A stretch of 64,000 bases of DNA from Salinimicrobium terrae DSM 17865. GTDB taxonomy: Bacteria; Bacteroidota; Bacteroidia; Flavobacteriales; Flavobacteriaceae. Under the pieces are notes generated by a model. The model had not been told where the DNA came from. It was given only the letters and a program-made list of their open reading frames with translations, and did not search any database. Made by a program: the position numbers and the translations under genes. Shown piece after piece: positions 36,201-44,363 of this stretch. The DNA lies in assembly GCF_000424665.1 (NCBI RefSeq), contig NZ_AUKI01000020.1:124001-188000 (forward strand), read 5' to 3'. Position 1 is the first letter of the stretch, and each line of letters opens with the position of its first letter.

Positions 36201-38350
36201 TCATTTATGGTCACCGTGAAGCTGCAGGGGGTTTTATTTCCTGAAGCATCTGTAACAACAAATGTATTGGTGATAGTTTTTCCAACAGGAAACACCTCTC
36301 CTGAGGCAAGTCCGCTGGTTTGCTCAATTGCGGCCCCGGTACAGTTATCACCAAAGGGAACAGTGTATTCAACTTTTTTTCCGGTTTCCCCGAATGGAAC
36401 AGTTTCGACAATGTCTGGGGAGGGACAGGTGATTGTAGGGGGAATGTTATCAATGAGGGAGACAGTAAAATTACATTCATCCACGAATGTTCCATTCTCA
36501 CCGTCATAAACTTTTATAATGACCTCAAGATTGTTGTCCTGTCTGGTGGCGGTTTGAACCAGATATTCCTCGTCAGTGAAATTTTGAAAGTCGGATAACA
36601 AATAACCAAAATCTGTTTGTGGATAATTACAATCGGCATCCAGTTCCAGCTCAGGAATATTTCCTTTATCGGGACATGAAAATGTGGGTTGAGGAGCTGC
36701 TTCAAGCTTGACTGTAAAAAAACAGGAAAAGACATTACCCGCAGCATCTTCCGCAGTAATGGTTACTCTTCCACCTTCGGTTATCTCTCCAGGAGACGGA
36801 TTTTGAGTTATTCCAACGTTAGGATCACAGTTGTCACTTACCCGGCTGCTATAATCTGGTAGCATGTATTTTCCTTGTTCATTCCTGGATAGAACAACTT
36901 CAGCCGGAGTACAATCAATCACCGGCGGAGTCTTATCCCATACCATGGAAAAATTATTTGAAGCTTGAGCAGGGGTGTTATTACAGTCCACATCTACACC
37001 AACACCTGGGGGAACATTTATAGTCGCCGCTTTACATTCTTCATCAATTGTTAAATCGGCAGTAAATGTGGCAGGCAGGCGGTTGTACCATTTCAGGTCA
37101 AAAATGAATTGAGTCGGTAAAATAAGTTTGGGCGGGAAATCATTGCTCAATTTGGTTCCCTCTGTTTTAAGATCGCCATTATTTACGGCTAAATAACCAC
37201 ATGGTTTTAAAGCTAAATCAATAGGAATATTAATTTTATCTTTAATTGTTTTGGGCGTTTCATTTAAATTATTCGTATTAAAAACTTGAATTCTTAGATC
37301 ACCTAAATTTAAGGCCAGACTAAGTATATCCCCCGCTGTTATATTCTCAAAATCTAGAAAAACATTTAAATCTACCCCCGCAAAATCGGCAACGTATAAA
37401 TATCCATACTCATCCACAACTAGACTCCCTGGACTATTTAGTTTCGAGTTACCCCCGTTGATAGTACCTTTATGCTCTCCGGCAGAATTAAAGATTTGAA
37501 TTCTATTATTACCGCTATCCGAAACATAAATTGTCTTATTAAGATCAACAGCTATTCTGATAGGATCGTCTAATTGATTTGAGCCATCTCCTTCCCCATT
37601 ATTGATTTCACCAATTTGATCTCCAGCAGGATTAAAAATTACTATTCGATCATTATTAGTATCAGCTACATAAATATTATTGTCGGGTCCAATGGCTAAA
37701 CCAGTTGGCGATGATAATTTTTGAAATCCAATATTACCAGTAGCAGACCCTCCGGAATCATTAAATATTAAAATTTGATTCTTTCCTGTATCAGCAATAT
37801 ATATTTTTTGATCCTTACCTATAGCTAAGTCGCGAGCATCACTTAAAGCTTCAGGCTTGATAATAGGATTTCCCGCAACGGCAACCCCTGCAGAATTATA
37901 TTTGAACACACCATTACTTAATGTTAGTGCATAAGTAAAACCGGCCTTATCTATATCTATTGCAATTACTGCATCCTTTGAAGGTGCAAGACTCGTTTTT
38001 TCCGGAGTAACAATATCAACATTAAGATAAAAATTCCTTAGCCGAAAGTAATTTACATATGAAAAATCAGGCCAAGTGACCTGAAGTTTTCCTAATTCAC
38101 CTCCAGATATGACAATATCCTCTAACCCAAACCCACTAATTGGCTCATCAAATCTAAAAGTTACTGGTACAGGATTCTGCTGAGTAGGACTGGTTTCAGG
38201 AGAAGTAATAGTCACCCCGTCCTGGGCAAATAGAGAAGAAGAAAACAGAAAAAGTAGCAGGAAAAAAAGTTTCCTACCATCACAACCAAAAAAATGCCGC
38301 AAGAGTACGGCAGTAGAATTACATTTTTGGATGGTTTGGAGTCTCCTCAT
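33254..38350 (-). CDS. Giant T9SS-secreted protein with Ig-like, NHL, HYR and tandem beta repeats
   Basis: 1698 residues. Signal peptide (LFFLLLFLFSSSLFAQ, ending about 43), then a bacterial Ig-like domain (SPETSPTQQNPVPVTFRFDEPISG). About 150-345 are NHL propeller repeats (LAIGPDNNIYVADTNNDRIVIFN and similar). From about 480 onward come HYR modules, each with DxTPPxItC and TDNC elements, and later about five closely related 85-residue units (LTLNAGGTATLSAEE, TDNCEIVSMSLDRSTF, VTVTDSSGNIDTCEATI). The last 75 residues are a type A sorting domain (MYPNPSDGLLKFELS...GVYPLLIF), the signal for T9SS export and surface attachment. It is probably an adhesin or surface scaffold. Cys-rich repeats suggest disulfides. 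Confidence 0.93.
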   Translation of the reverse strand: MRRLQTIQKCNSTAVLLRHFFGCDGRKLFFLLLFLFSSSLFAQDGVTITSPETSPTQQNPVPVTFRFDEPISGFGLEDIVISGGELGKLQVTWPDFSYVNYFRLRNFYLNVDIVTPEKTSLAPSKDAVIAIDIDKAGFTYALTLSNGVFKYNSAGVAVAGNPIIKPEALSDARDLAIGKDQKIYIADTGKNQILIFNDSGGSATGNIGFQKLSSPTGLAIGPDNNIYVADTNNDRIVIFNPAGDQIGEINNGEGDGSNQLDDPIRIAVDLNKTIYVSDSGNNRIQIFNSAGEHKGTINGGNSKLNSPGSLVVDEYGYLYVADFAGVDLNVFLDFENITAGDILSLALNLGDLRIQVFNTNNLNETPKTIKDKINIPIDLALKPCGYLAVNNGDLKTEGTKLSNDFPPKLILPTQFIFDLKWYNRLPATFTADLTIDEECKAATINVPPGVGVDVDCNNTPAQASNNFSMVWDKTPPVIDCTPAEVVLSRNEQGKYMLPDYSSRVSDNCDPNVGITQNPSPGEITEGGRVTITAEDAAGNVFSCFFTVKLEAAPQPTFSCPDKGNIPELELDADCNYPQTDFGYLLSDFQNFTDEEYLVQTATRQDNNLEVIIKVYDGENGTFVDECNFTVSLIDNIPPTITCPSPDIVETVPFGETGKKVEYTVPFGDNCTGAAIEQTSGLASGEVFPVGKTITNTFVVTDASGNKTPCSFTVTINEAEDEEDPVITCPPNIEVLTDTGECGAIVEYDFPEASDNAGDLTITIINGGPVSGSFFPVGVTEIEFEARDAADNVDTCILIITVDDEEAPEITTCSPGSVDISAENGQFLVPNLLGDLEAIDNCTGSQDITFIQIPAVGEEIFSDTTLRIFAYDEYDNESNVCTVQLVVDNPDRFINCKTSNIPLGEDGTATLDPVAVYDGNPQDSEIQSMEVEPNFFTCEDLGAQPVELTVYYIDGTSAKCTTHVQVVDEAPPVITCPENSVEFIAAENGKYTVPNLLGEVTALDNCTGAGEIRYAQFPEAGDEILADTSVSIFAYDEYDNESTACAIQLVLMEGEEPLEILCPGDQTESLGANCFFELPDYSSMASVNSATAQVTQEPAAGTRVAGPTEVVLTAVDGSKSATCFFTVEPVDDTLPVFSCREDFELFLNEDGYGIIPAEMLLETVTDNCEIKSVTLSKDRFETSDAGENEVLVTVVDVNGNMDTCEATINVVPYDPERGIECVDSLTRSLDENGLVELSLYYTGEQENIELELSKKDFTCDDIGTHIITATYYGEHTGSCEIEVNIIDDLPPQVNCTTEIDLMLDENGEGEISVNDVNLNSTDNCEIDTMVLSRSNFTSADVGFQTVRFTVTDSSGNSDFCEVGVNVKPYMATSGELNCVEKVTLELNASGEAVLTAQDLLEGNPDQDEFFGEVTYTCEDIGIHYITLSKAGDPSQTCEIELEVVDNIDPVAVCKANFELTLNAGGTATLSAEEFGIASTDNCEIVSMSLDRSTFTTAHLGEQQVVLTVTDSSGNIDTCEATIQVLPNEENPTTVECVDLFTLALNANGTAQLRPQDLFSGGTGGTYTVSQSDFTCEDLGENEVILSFSTINGTGSCTVKVVVEDPLNTCDLQPGPIENDFLIMYPNPSDGLLKFELSPGLHIDRIQVFDMRGRFLLEHSYDNSIPILEYTLNLSEYRAGVYPLLIFTNGREYLERAIIR

Positions 38351-38367
38351 TCAGCGCAGGTTACAAA

Positions 38368-38375
38368 CAAATATA
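38368..38375 (-). promoter_or_regulatory. -7 box (TATATTTG) for the giant T9SS protein gene
   Basis: The minus strand reads TATATTTG 17 bases before the ATG at 38350, a perfect TAnnTTTG match. A TTTACC segment about 21 bases further upstream is only a weak -33 candidate. Confidence 0.45.
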
Positions 38376-38432
38376 AGTAAGTAAAACGTAGACCCCGGTA
38401 AAGTATTGTTAACATACAAATATCAAGACATC

Positions 38433-38452
38433 GTTGCAGGTTCCCCTGCAAC
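38433..38452 (-). terminator. Possible terminator of the response regulator gene
   Basis: A perfect 8-bp hairpin GTTGCAGG / CCTGCAAC with a 4-base loop lies in the gap after the response regulator stop. There is no clear T run after it, so rho-independent function is uncertain. Confidence 0.4.
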
Positions 38453-38485
38453 AATGCCAGATATTAGAAACTGAAAATTTGTACG

Positions 38486-39208
38486 TTAACTTTTTGCTTC
38501 TTCTTTATTTCTTATCACCAGTCTAAATCCTTCCCCGTGAATGTTAAGGATCTCTACGTTTTCATCCTTTTTAAGGTATTTACGCAGTTTGGCGATATAA
38601 ACATCCATACTTCGGGATGTGAAATAATTGTCATCTCTCCAGATCTTTGTCAGGGCCAGTTCTCTTGGCATAAGATCGTTTTCATGAAGGGCAAGAAGAC
38701 GAAGTAATTCATTTTCTTTTGGAGATAACTTAGATGGCTCCTCATCTCTAAAAGTAAGGAAGCGAAGTTTTGAATTAAGGTGGAAATCCCCTATCTGGAA
38801 TTCAAATTGCTTACTGTCGGCCACACTGTCTGTAGCTTTGCGCTGCATGATCGCTTTGATCTTCATAAGCAGTACTTCGCTGTCAAAAGGCTTGTTGAGG
38901 TAATCGTCTGCCCCTACTTTATATCCTTTCAACACATCTTCTTTCATAGCTTTTGCCGTTAGAAAGATGATAGGAATTTCTTCATTCTTTTCCCTTATTT
39001 CCTTGGCAAGAGTAAAACCATCCTTGTACGGCATCATCACATCCAGGATGCAAAGATCAAAATCATCTTTTTTGAATTTTTCAAATCCTTCCATACCGTT
39101 CTTGGCGTGAGTGACTTCATAGTCGTTCATGGCCAGGTAATCCTTTAATACCGTTCCAAAGTTCGGATCATCTTCAACTAGTAAAATCTTCTTATTTTCA
39201 GTTTCCAT
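38486..39208 (-). CDS. OmpR-family response regulator
   Basis: 240 residues. Receiver domain 1-125 with phospho-acceptor Asp56 (LCILDVMMP), acidic pair ED near residue 12, Thr84 (FLTA) and Lys106 (NKPFD). The C-terminal winged helix-turn-helix (about 140-230: LSPKENELLRLLALHEND, SRSMDVYIAKLRKYLKKD, LNIHGEGFRLVI) binds DNA. It is the partner of the histidine kinase located 3 bases upstream on the same strand. The pair is of the RprXY-like group of Bacteroidetes; target genes are not visible. Confidence 0.95.
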   Translation of the reverse strand: METENKKILLVEDDPNFGTVLKDYLAMNDYEVTHAKNGMEGFEKFKKDDFDLCILDVMMPYKDGFTLAKEIREKNEEIPIIFLTAKAMKEDVLKGYKVGADDYLNKPFDSEVLLMKIKAIMQRKATDSVADSKQFEFQIGDFHLNSKLRFLTFRDEEPSKLSPKENELLRLLALHENDLMPRELALTKIWRDDNYFTSRSMDVYIAKLRKYLKKDENVEILNIHGEGFRLVIRNKEEAKS

Positions 39209-39211
39209 AAA

Positions 39212-40783
39212 TTAAGATATTAGTGGTAGTTTAATTATAAATGTACTTCCTTTTCCTTTCTCACTTTCCACGCTTATTTGTCCGTGGTGGTCATCAAGGA
39301 TACGTTTTGCATAGGCAAGTCCAAGGCCGTGGCCTTTTACGTTGTGGATATCACCGGTATGCTCGCGATAAAATTTTTCAAATATTTTTTTCTGAACAGG
39401 TTTAGTCATTCCGCTTCCCTGGTCACGTACTTTCATTACTATATAATTCTTGACATTCTCTGTGTAGATATCAATCCTGGGTGCATCTGGCGAATATTTA
39501 ACCGCATTATCCAGCAGGTTTACGATCACATTGGTGAAATGGGTCTGATTTGCAAGGATAGATGCTCTCAAGGCTCCAAAATGTGTTTGTATGTATCCTT
39601 GTTTGTCTTCCACAATTAAATCTACATGGGTTATAGCTTCCTCAATTAATTCATGCAAATCAAGTCTTTCCTTTTTAAGGTCAAGTTCGTTCTTTTCCAA
39701 CCTGGAAATTCGCAGTACGTTCTCTACCTGGGCATGCATTCGTTTATTCTCATCCCTTATCATTCGGTGATAATGGGCAATTTTTTCGGGATCGTTCATG
39801 ACCTTGGGATTCTTGATCGCATCCAGCGCAAGATTTATTGTCGCAATGGGAGTCTTGAACTCGTGGGTCATATTATTTATGAAATCTGTTTTTATCTCAG
39901 ATATCTGCCTTTGCCTTATCAATTGGGACAGCGCACTGGAATAGGCTATTACAATGATGAGTGTAAATATGATCGATAAAGCCGCCATTAATGTAATGGA
40001 GGACAAAACGACCTGTTTCTTTTCGGTAAAGTTCACAAACAACTGATAGTTGTTACTGCTGTTTGCTGAACCAAAAAGCGGCACCCTGTAAGTGGTCCTG
40101 GCATCCAGTTTAAAATTTTCCGACTGCACTTTTGTAGCCAGGCCATTTCCATAAATCGCATATTGAAAGGAGGTATTCATCCCCCTGTTCGTAAGTTCAT
40201 TCTGGATCAAACTTTCCAGATTTGACTTTGAAACCCGCTCATGCAAAGGTTTCCGGCTCGTATATTCGTTCACTGTGGAACGGATAAATTCTTTTTCCAC
40301 ATCATTCATTCTGAAGATGCGGTTGATCCTGCTTGAGGTGGTGAGCATGTTCTCGTTCAAACTATCATTCTCCACCAGCTTAGACACCCTCTGATTAATT
40401 AGTTTTTTAAACCGGAGAGTATCTATAGATGCATCCAGAAAAGCTGCCGAAAGTCGGTAATCCTCTTCCAGCTCTCCCTGTGAAGAGAGATAAGCATCCT
40501 CAGAAACATCATCACGCTCCTCTTCAAAAATTTCATTTATCATAGAACTGTCTGCCTGTGCACCCAGACTGTCTACCAGTTCCTGCATAGCGAAATAATA
40601 GTTCTCCAGTTCATTATTCTCAACCTCTGTGGCTACCCTTCGCAGTATCTGTTTGGCATTAAAAGAGAATTGCTCTTCCTTACTCTCAACTGTATTCTTT
40701 ATCCAAAACCCCTGAACAAATATAATTCCTATAAGAGAGAGGCTCATGAGAACCACCAAAAGAAAAAATATCTTTTTGTTCAT
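39212..40783 (-). CDS. Sensor histidine kinase with periplasmic sensor domain
   Basis: 523 residues. Membrane segment 1 at about 6-27, a periplasmic region of about 220 residues (charged, with SSQGELEEDYRLSA and TSRKPLHERVSKS), and membrane segment 2 at about 255-280. The kinase core has the H-box FINNMTHEFKTPIATI, N-box NVIVNLLDNAVKYSP, G1 VRDQGSGM and G2 GHGLGLAYAKRI. It phosphorylates the response regulator 3 bases downstream. The periplasmic domain matches no domain I can name. A -7 box (40789-40796) ends 5 bases before the ATG. Confidence 0.94.
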   Translation of the reverse strand: MNKKIFFLLVVLMSLSLIGIIFVQGFWIKNTVESKEEQFSFNAKQILRRVATEVENNELENYYFAMQELVDSLGAQADSSMINEIFEEERDDVSEDAYLSSQGELEEDYRLSAAFLDASIDTLRFKKLINQRVSKLVENDSLNENMLTTSSRINRIFRMNDVEKEFIRSTVNEYTSRKPLHERVSKSNLESLIQNELTNRGMNTSFQYAIYGNGLATKVQSENFKLDARTTYRVPLFGSANSSNNYQLFVNFTEKKQVVLSSITLMAALSIIFTLIIVIAYSSALSQLIRQRQISEIKTDFINNMTHEFKTPIATINLALDAIKNPKVMNDPEKIAHYHRMIRDENKRMHAQVENVLRISRLEKNELDLKKERLDLHELIEEAITHVDLIVEDKQGYIQTHFGALRASILANQTHFTNVIVNLLDNAVKYSPDAPRIDIYTENVKNYIVMKVRDQGSGMTKPVQKKIFEKFYREHTGDIHNVKGHGLGLAYAKRILDDHHGQISVESEKGKGSTFIIKLPLIS

Positions 40784-40788
40784 ATCTT

Positions 40789-40816
40789 CAAAAATATGAT
40801 TTTAACATTTAGCCAA
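40789..40816 (-). promoter_or_regulatory. Promoter directly at the histidine kinase start
   Basis: The minus strand has TTG (40814-40816), a 17-base spacer and TATTTTTG (40789-40796). The -7 box ends 5 bases before the ATG at 40783, so transcription would start at or near the A of the start codon. Confidence 0.5.
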
Positions 40817-40856
40817 ACAGGCCTTTAACCAAATGTTAACAAAAGAAAGTCAGTAT

Positions 40857-41441
40857 TTACGCGCTCTGGAGGAGGGTTTCGTGCAGTTTTCGTACTGCTT
40901 CACGGGTGTGGGAGAGCTCCCGGTTTTCAATAATGAACTCGGCCAGTTCAGCTTTTCTTTTATCACTCCACTGGTGGCTCATTCTGGCTTCTATTTCTTC
41001 AAGTGTGGAATTATCCCGTTCTTGCAATCTTTCTATTTTGCGATCGTAGGGAGCCGTAACGAGCAAATTGTAATCACATTTTCGGTAGCCTCCTTTCTCA
41101 AAGAGGATAGCCGCTTCATAAATAACGTATGGTGCACTTTGAGCCATTTTCCAGGTTTCAAAATGTCTGCCTACAGCCGGGTGAATTATTTGATTTAACT
41201 GTTCAAGTTTTTCACTGTCTCCAAAGACTTTTGAGGCAATAAATTTCCTGTCGGGTACTCCTCCCTTGTAGGCTTCCTCTCCAAAAAGCCGAATTATTGC
41301 AGCCTTTACATTTTCATCATCCAGCATTAGCTTCTTGGCTTCCTCATCGGCAATGTACACAGGGATCCCCAGTTCATTAAAGAATCCGGCCACTGTAGTC
41401 TTTCCGCTTCCAATTCCTCCTGTAAGCCCCAGTACTTTCAT
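40857..41441 (-). CDS. coaE: Dephospho-CoA kinase
   Basis: 194 residues. Last step of coenzyme A synthesis: ATP-dependent phosphorylation of the 3' hydroxyl of dephospho-CoA. P-loop GLTGGIGSGKTT (5-16), the conserved PVYIADEEAKKL with the catalytic Asp, HPAVGRHFETW and the lid segment RLQERDNSTLEEIEARM. Its ATG overlaps the stop of the CdaR-like gene by 4 bases. The coaBC gene of the same pathway lies 6 kb upstream in the same minus-strand cluster. Confidence 0.96.
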   Translation of the reverse strand: MKVLGLTGGIGSGKTTVAGFFNELGIPVYIADEEAKKLMLDDENVKAAIIRLFGEEAYKGGVPDRKFIASKVFGDSEKLEQLNQIIHPAVGRHFETWKMAQSAPYVIYEAAILFEKGGYRKCDYNLLVTAPYDRKIERLQERDNSTLEEIEARMSHQWSDKRKAELAEFIIENRELSHTREAVRKLHETLLQSA

Positions 41442-42397
41442 TTCTTTATTATAAACTGAATTCTCTTCTCGTTGAGTCTGATATTGGACGTGAAATCTGG
41501 CTTCTGAATAACTTCCGGGATCAGGAAATCCTGCTGCCCTCTTACTTCGTTGAAATCAACCACCACCCTGAAGTCTGAAGCTGTCACTTTATTAAAATCC
41601 TTCAGGTTGACCAGGTAAAAAAGAACCACTTCTTTTGGAAAGATCACTACATTAAGCCCCTGGGGCACATTAATGATCTCGATAGGAACCTGTACCTTCC
41701 CTTCAGTAAATTTTTCCACATCCACAGCATATTGTACTCTATTGCGATAGAAAGTGACGTTGGGAAGACCGGTGGTGTCCAGATACACTACTCCTTTTTG
41801 ATCATCTTTTACTTTTGAAAGGGTAAGCCGCTGAGTGTAAAGTCGGGACAAAGTATCCAGGATATTATCTGGCCCGCTAACTTTTATGGAGTCCGGTTCA
41901 ATTCGCAATTCATCCACAGCCGAGAAGCCCACCGCATATTCTACCTTGATACGTAGATCCACCGGCAGTTTTTTCTCCTGTCTTTGTTCAAAATTTACCA
42001 CCAGTTCGTCTCTCAAAAAGTTGATATCATCCAGGTCAAACTCCAGTTGAGATTGCAGTTCTGTACGATTTTCATTAATAACATAAACTAAAGCACCATT
42101 CTCAACTGTAGCTTTAGAAAGATCTATGGAAACGGTGGGTGGGAAAAGTGAAAACCAGGCAACGGTAAAACCATTTTCCTGCATCCTGAATTCAAGATTT
42201 TCGGGTATATCCCCCACCAGTAATTTATCTGGCGGCATATTGACATATTCGACGGGGATCTCCAGTATCTCATTGTAGGGCTTCGAAAACTGAACAAAGA
42301 TCCAGATCACAATGGCAAAAAAGAGGAAAAATAAAAATGAGTTGAAATCGGTCTTTTTAAACCGGGCCCTGGTAAGTGTCTTAAATTTATTGAGCAT
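41438..42397 (-). CDS. CdaR/YbbR-like membrane protein
   Basis: 319 residues. One membrane segment near the N-terminus (FLFFLFFAIVIWIFVQFS, about 21-38), then several YbbR-type beta modules, recognisable by IPVEYVNMPPDKLLVGDIPENLEFRMQ, the NRTELQSQLEFDLDD part and the RIKVEYAVGFSAVDELRIEPDSIKVSGP module. In Firmicutes YbbR (CdaR) regulates a diadenylate cyclase; in Bacteroidetes the gene is usually next to coaE and its partner is unknown. It overlaps the glycosyltransferase gene by 11 bases and coaE by 4, so it is co-translated. Confidence 0.88.
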   Translation of the reverse strand: MLNKFKTLTRARFKKTDFNSFLFFLFFAIVIWIFVQFSKPYNEILEIPVEYVNMPPDKLLVGDIPENLEFRMQENGFTVAWFSLFPPTVSIDLSKATVENGALVYVINENRTELQSQLEFDLDDINFLRDELVVNFEQRQEKKLPVDLRIKVEYAVGFSAVDELRIEPDSIKVSGPDNILDTLSRLYTQRLTLSKVKDDQKGVVYLDTTGLPNVTFYRNRVQYAVDVEKFTEGKVQVPIEIINVPQGLNVVIFPKEVVLFYLVNLKDFNKVTASDFRVVVDFNEVRGQQDFLIPEVIQKPDFTSNIRLNEKRIQFIIKK

Positions 42398-43397
42398 GTT
42401 TAAAGAATAGCTTTGGAAACCTCTCTTCCGGATCCATATTTAGAATCCTAAGATAGCAGGTTGCCTTGCAGTAACCAAACCCGTAACCCAAAAATTGAAC
42501 AAGAGCAGCTACTATAGAAAGTGCGGCGATCTTTATACTTCGGTTGAGAAATAAGGAGTGTAAAAACAGCAATAAAAAATATCCGCCAAAGAGCCAGAGC
42601 GGCAAATACCATCCAAAAATGGCAAAAATGAGGGCTGCTATTAAACCTAAACTGAACAAAGTCGGAAACCAGTATATAATTTTAGCCGACTCAGGGTGCC
42701 ATTTGTTGAGAATTGGTCTCACCATCCCGAACTTCTTCACTTGTTGATGAAACTTCTTCCAGTCTATACGTCGCTTGTGATACACAAAAGCTTCCGGAAA
42801 TAACCGTGTTGAAAAACCCTTTTTTTGGAGCCTGAGTGCAAGATCGGGATCTTCACCGGGATGAATTCTTCCGAAGCCACCACTTTCCAAAAAAGCTTCT
42901 TTAGACAAGCCCATATTGAAACTGCGCGGTTGGAAATCACTCACCCGCTTCTTCCCTCCTCTTATTCCGCCTGTGGTCAAAAAGGAAGTCATGGCGTAAT
43001 TAATGGCTTTCTGAAGGTCAGAAAAACTTTCGTGAGCCGCATCGGGGCCGCCAAAACAATTTACGAACCGCTTCCGGAGTTCTTTATCTACTTCAGCGAG
43101 GTACTGCGGCGGCAAAAGCACATCAGAATCCAGGACCAAAAAGTAATTTCCGGCGGCTTTTCTCATTCCGAAGTTGCGCGAATCGCCCGGTCCCGAATTA
43201 GACTTTTTGAAGTAGCTGATGTTCAGACTTCTGGAGAAATCCTGCACCACTTCTTCCGAAGAAATTATAGAACCATCCTCCACGATCACCACCTCAAACG
43301 GCCCATCAAAATCCAGCTCCTGCATACTTTGCAGCAGCTCCCGTATTTCATTGGGACGATTAAAAACCGGAATTACAAACGAGTAGGAAACTTCCAT
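42387..43397 (-). CDS. Membrane-anchored family 2 glycosyltransferase
   Basis: 336 residues. GT-A catalytic domain: SFVIPVFNRPNEIRELLQSM, EVVIVEDGS, the DxD equivalent LVLDSDVLLPP, and LRLQKKGFSTRLFPEAFVYHKRRIDWKKF toward the end. The C-terminal third holds hydrophobic segments (FPTLFSLGLIAALIFAIFGWY and YFLLLFLHSLFL), anchoring the enzyme at the inner membrane with the active site in the cytoplasm. It probably works in envelope or polysaccharide synthesis; the acceptor is unknown. It starts after the fabI terminator and heads the CdaR/coaE group. Confidence 0.92.
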   Translation of the reverse strand: MEVSYSFVIPVFNRPNEIRELLQSMQELDFDGPFEVVIVEDGSIISSEEVVQDFSRSLNISYFKKSNSGPGDSRNFGMRKAAGNYFLVLDSDVLLPPQYLAEVDKELRKRFVNCFGGPDAAHESFSDLQKAINYAMTSFLTTGGIRGGKKRVSDFQPRSFNMGLSKEAFLESGGFGRIHPGEDPDLALRLQKKGFSTRLFPEAFVYHKRRIDWKKFHQQVKKFGMVRPILNKWHPESAKIIYWFPTLFSLGLIAALIFAIFGWYLPLWLFGGYFLLLFLHSLFLNRSIKIAALSIVAALVQFLGYGFGYCKATCYLRILNMDPEERFPKLFFKHAQ

Positions 43398-43432
43398 GGC
43401 ACAAATGTATTAAAGAAAAAGCTGCAAAAAAG

Positions 43433-43475
43433 AAGAGGCCTCAAAAATGACATTTTTGAGACCTCTTCCTATCTA
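43433..43475 (-). terminator. fabI terminator built around a perfect palindrome copy
   Basis: AAGAGGCCTCAAAAATG / CATTTTTGAGACCTCTT (43433-43467) folds into a near-perfect hairpin with a single-base loop; on the minus strand a T-rich run follows. Its centre is the best intergenic copy of the dispersed palindrome. Confidence 0.85.
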
Positions 43476-43492
43476 TTGATATTTGAACTAGC

Positions 43493-44317
43493 TTACTCTT
43501 CCTTGCCTTTTATAAAAGCTTCCATCACCTGCTGGCTTACTCCCATGTTGGAGAATCCACCGTCGTTGAAAAGATTTTGAAGGGTGACTCTTTTTGTAAG
43601 GTCCGAGAACATGGCCACGATGTAGTTAGCACAGTCCATTCCGGTTGCATTTCCCAGGGGAGACATTTCATCTGCATAGGCTATAAATCCGTCGAAACCT
43701 TTCACTCCTGTACCCGCAGTGGTCGGTGTTGGTGATTGGGAAATGGTGTTTACTCTTACTTTTTTCTCCTTTCCGAAAAAATACCCGAAACTACGGGCAA
43801 TAGACTCTAAAAATGCCTTATTATCGGCCATGTCGTTATAATCGGGAAAAACCTTTTGGGCAGCGATATAGGAAAGCGCCATAATACTTCCCCACTCGTT
43901 CATCGCATCCTTTTTGTAAAGGCTCTGCATTGTCTTGTGGAAAGAAACTGCCGAAACATCCCAACCTTTGGTAGTGAAATCATAATTCATATCTGTATAA
44001 TGATTCCCTTTTCGCACATTTACCGACATCCCGATGGAATGCAGTACAAAATCCAGCTTTCCGCCAAGAATTTCCATGGCTTTTTCTACTAAATTCTCAA
44101 GATCTTCCACTTTTGTGGCATCTGCAGGAATGATCTCAGAACTGGTTTTTTCAGCAAGATCCTTAATATTTCCCATTCGCATTGCGATAGGGGCATTCGT
44201 AAGAACAAATTGGCCGCCTTCTTCATGCACGCGCAAAGCCGTTTTCCAGGCAATCGAGTTTTCATCCAGGGCTCCAAAGATGATCCCTTTTTTTCCTTTG
44301 AGTAGATTATATGACAT
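43493..44317 (-). CDS. fabI: Enoyl-[acyl-carrier-protein] reductase (NADH)
   Basis: 274 residues. It performs the last reduction in type II fatty-acid elongation. Motifs: GKKGIIFGALDENSIAWKTALRVHEEG (NADH loop of FabI), HSIGMSVNVRKG, and the active-site pattern Tyr-x6-Lys in YNDMADNK, followed by RVNTISQSPTPTTAGTGVKGFDG. The C-terminal LFNDGGFSNMGVSQQVME is typical of FabI in Bacteroidetes. It lies between recN and the glycosyltransferase gene on the same strand, with 46 bases upstream and its own terminator. Confidence 0.96.
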   Translation of the reverse strand: MSYNLLKGKKGIIFGALDENSIAWKTALRVHEEGGQFVLTNAPIAMRMGNIKDLAEKTSSEIIPADATKVEDLENLVEKAMEILGGKLDFVLHSIGMSVNVRKGNHYTDMNYDFTTKGWDVSAVSFHKTMQSLYKKDAMNEWGSIMALSYIAAQKVFPDYNDMADNKAFLESIARSFGYFFGKEKKVRVNTISQSPTPTTAGTGVKGFDGFIAYADEMSPLGNATGMDCANYIVAMFSDLTKRVTLQNLFNDGGFSNMGVSQQVMEAFIKGKEE

Positions 44318-44363
44318 GGTTGGTGTTTTGTTTTGTTAAGCCGGTAAATATAAGAAACATCTT

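Noticed and set aside
35964-36509. A 181-codon open frame on the plus strand inside the giant T9SS gene
   Set aside because: It is Ser/Thr/Pro-rich shadow of the repeat codons on the other strand, with no ribosome site or homology, and the minus-strand gene is certain.
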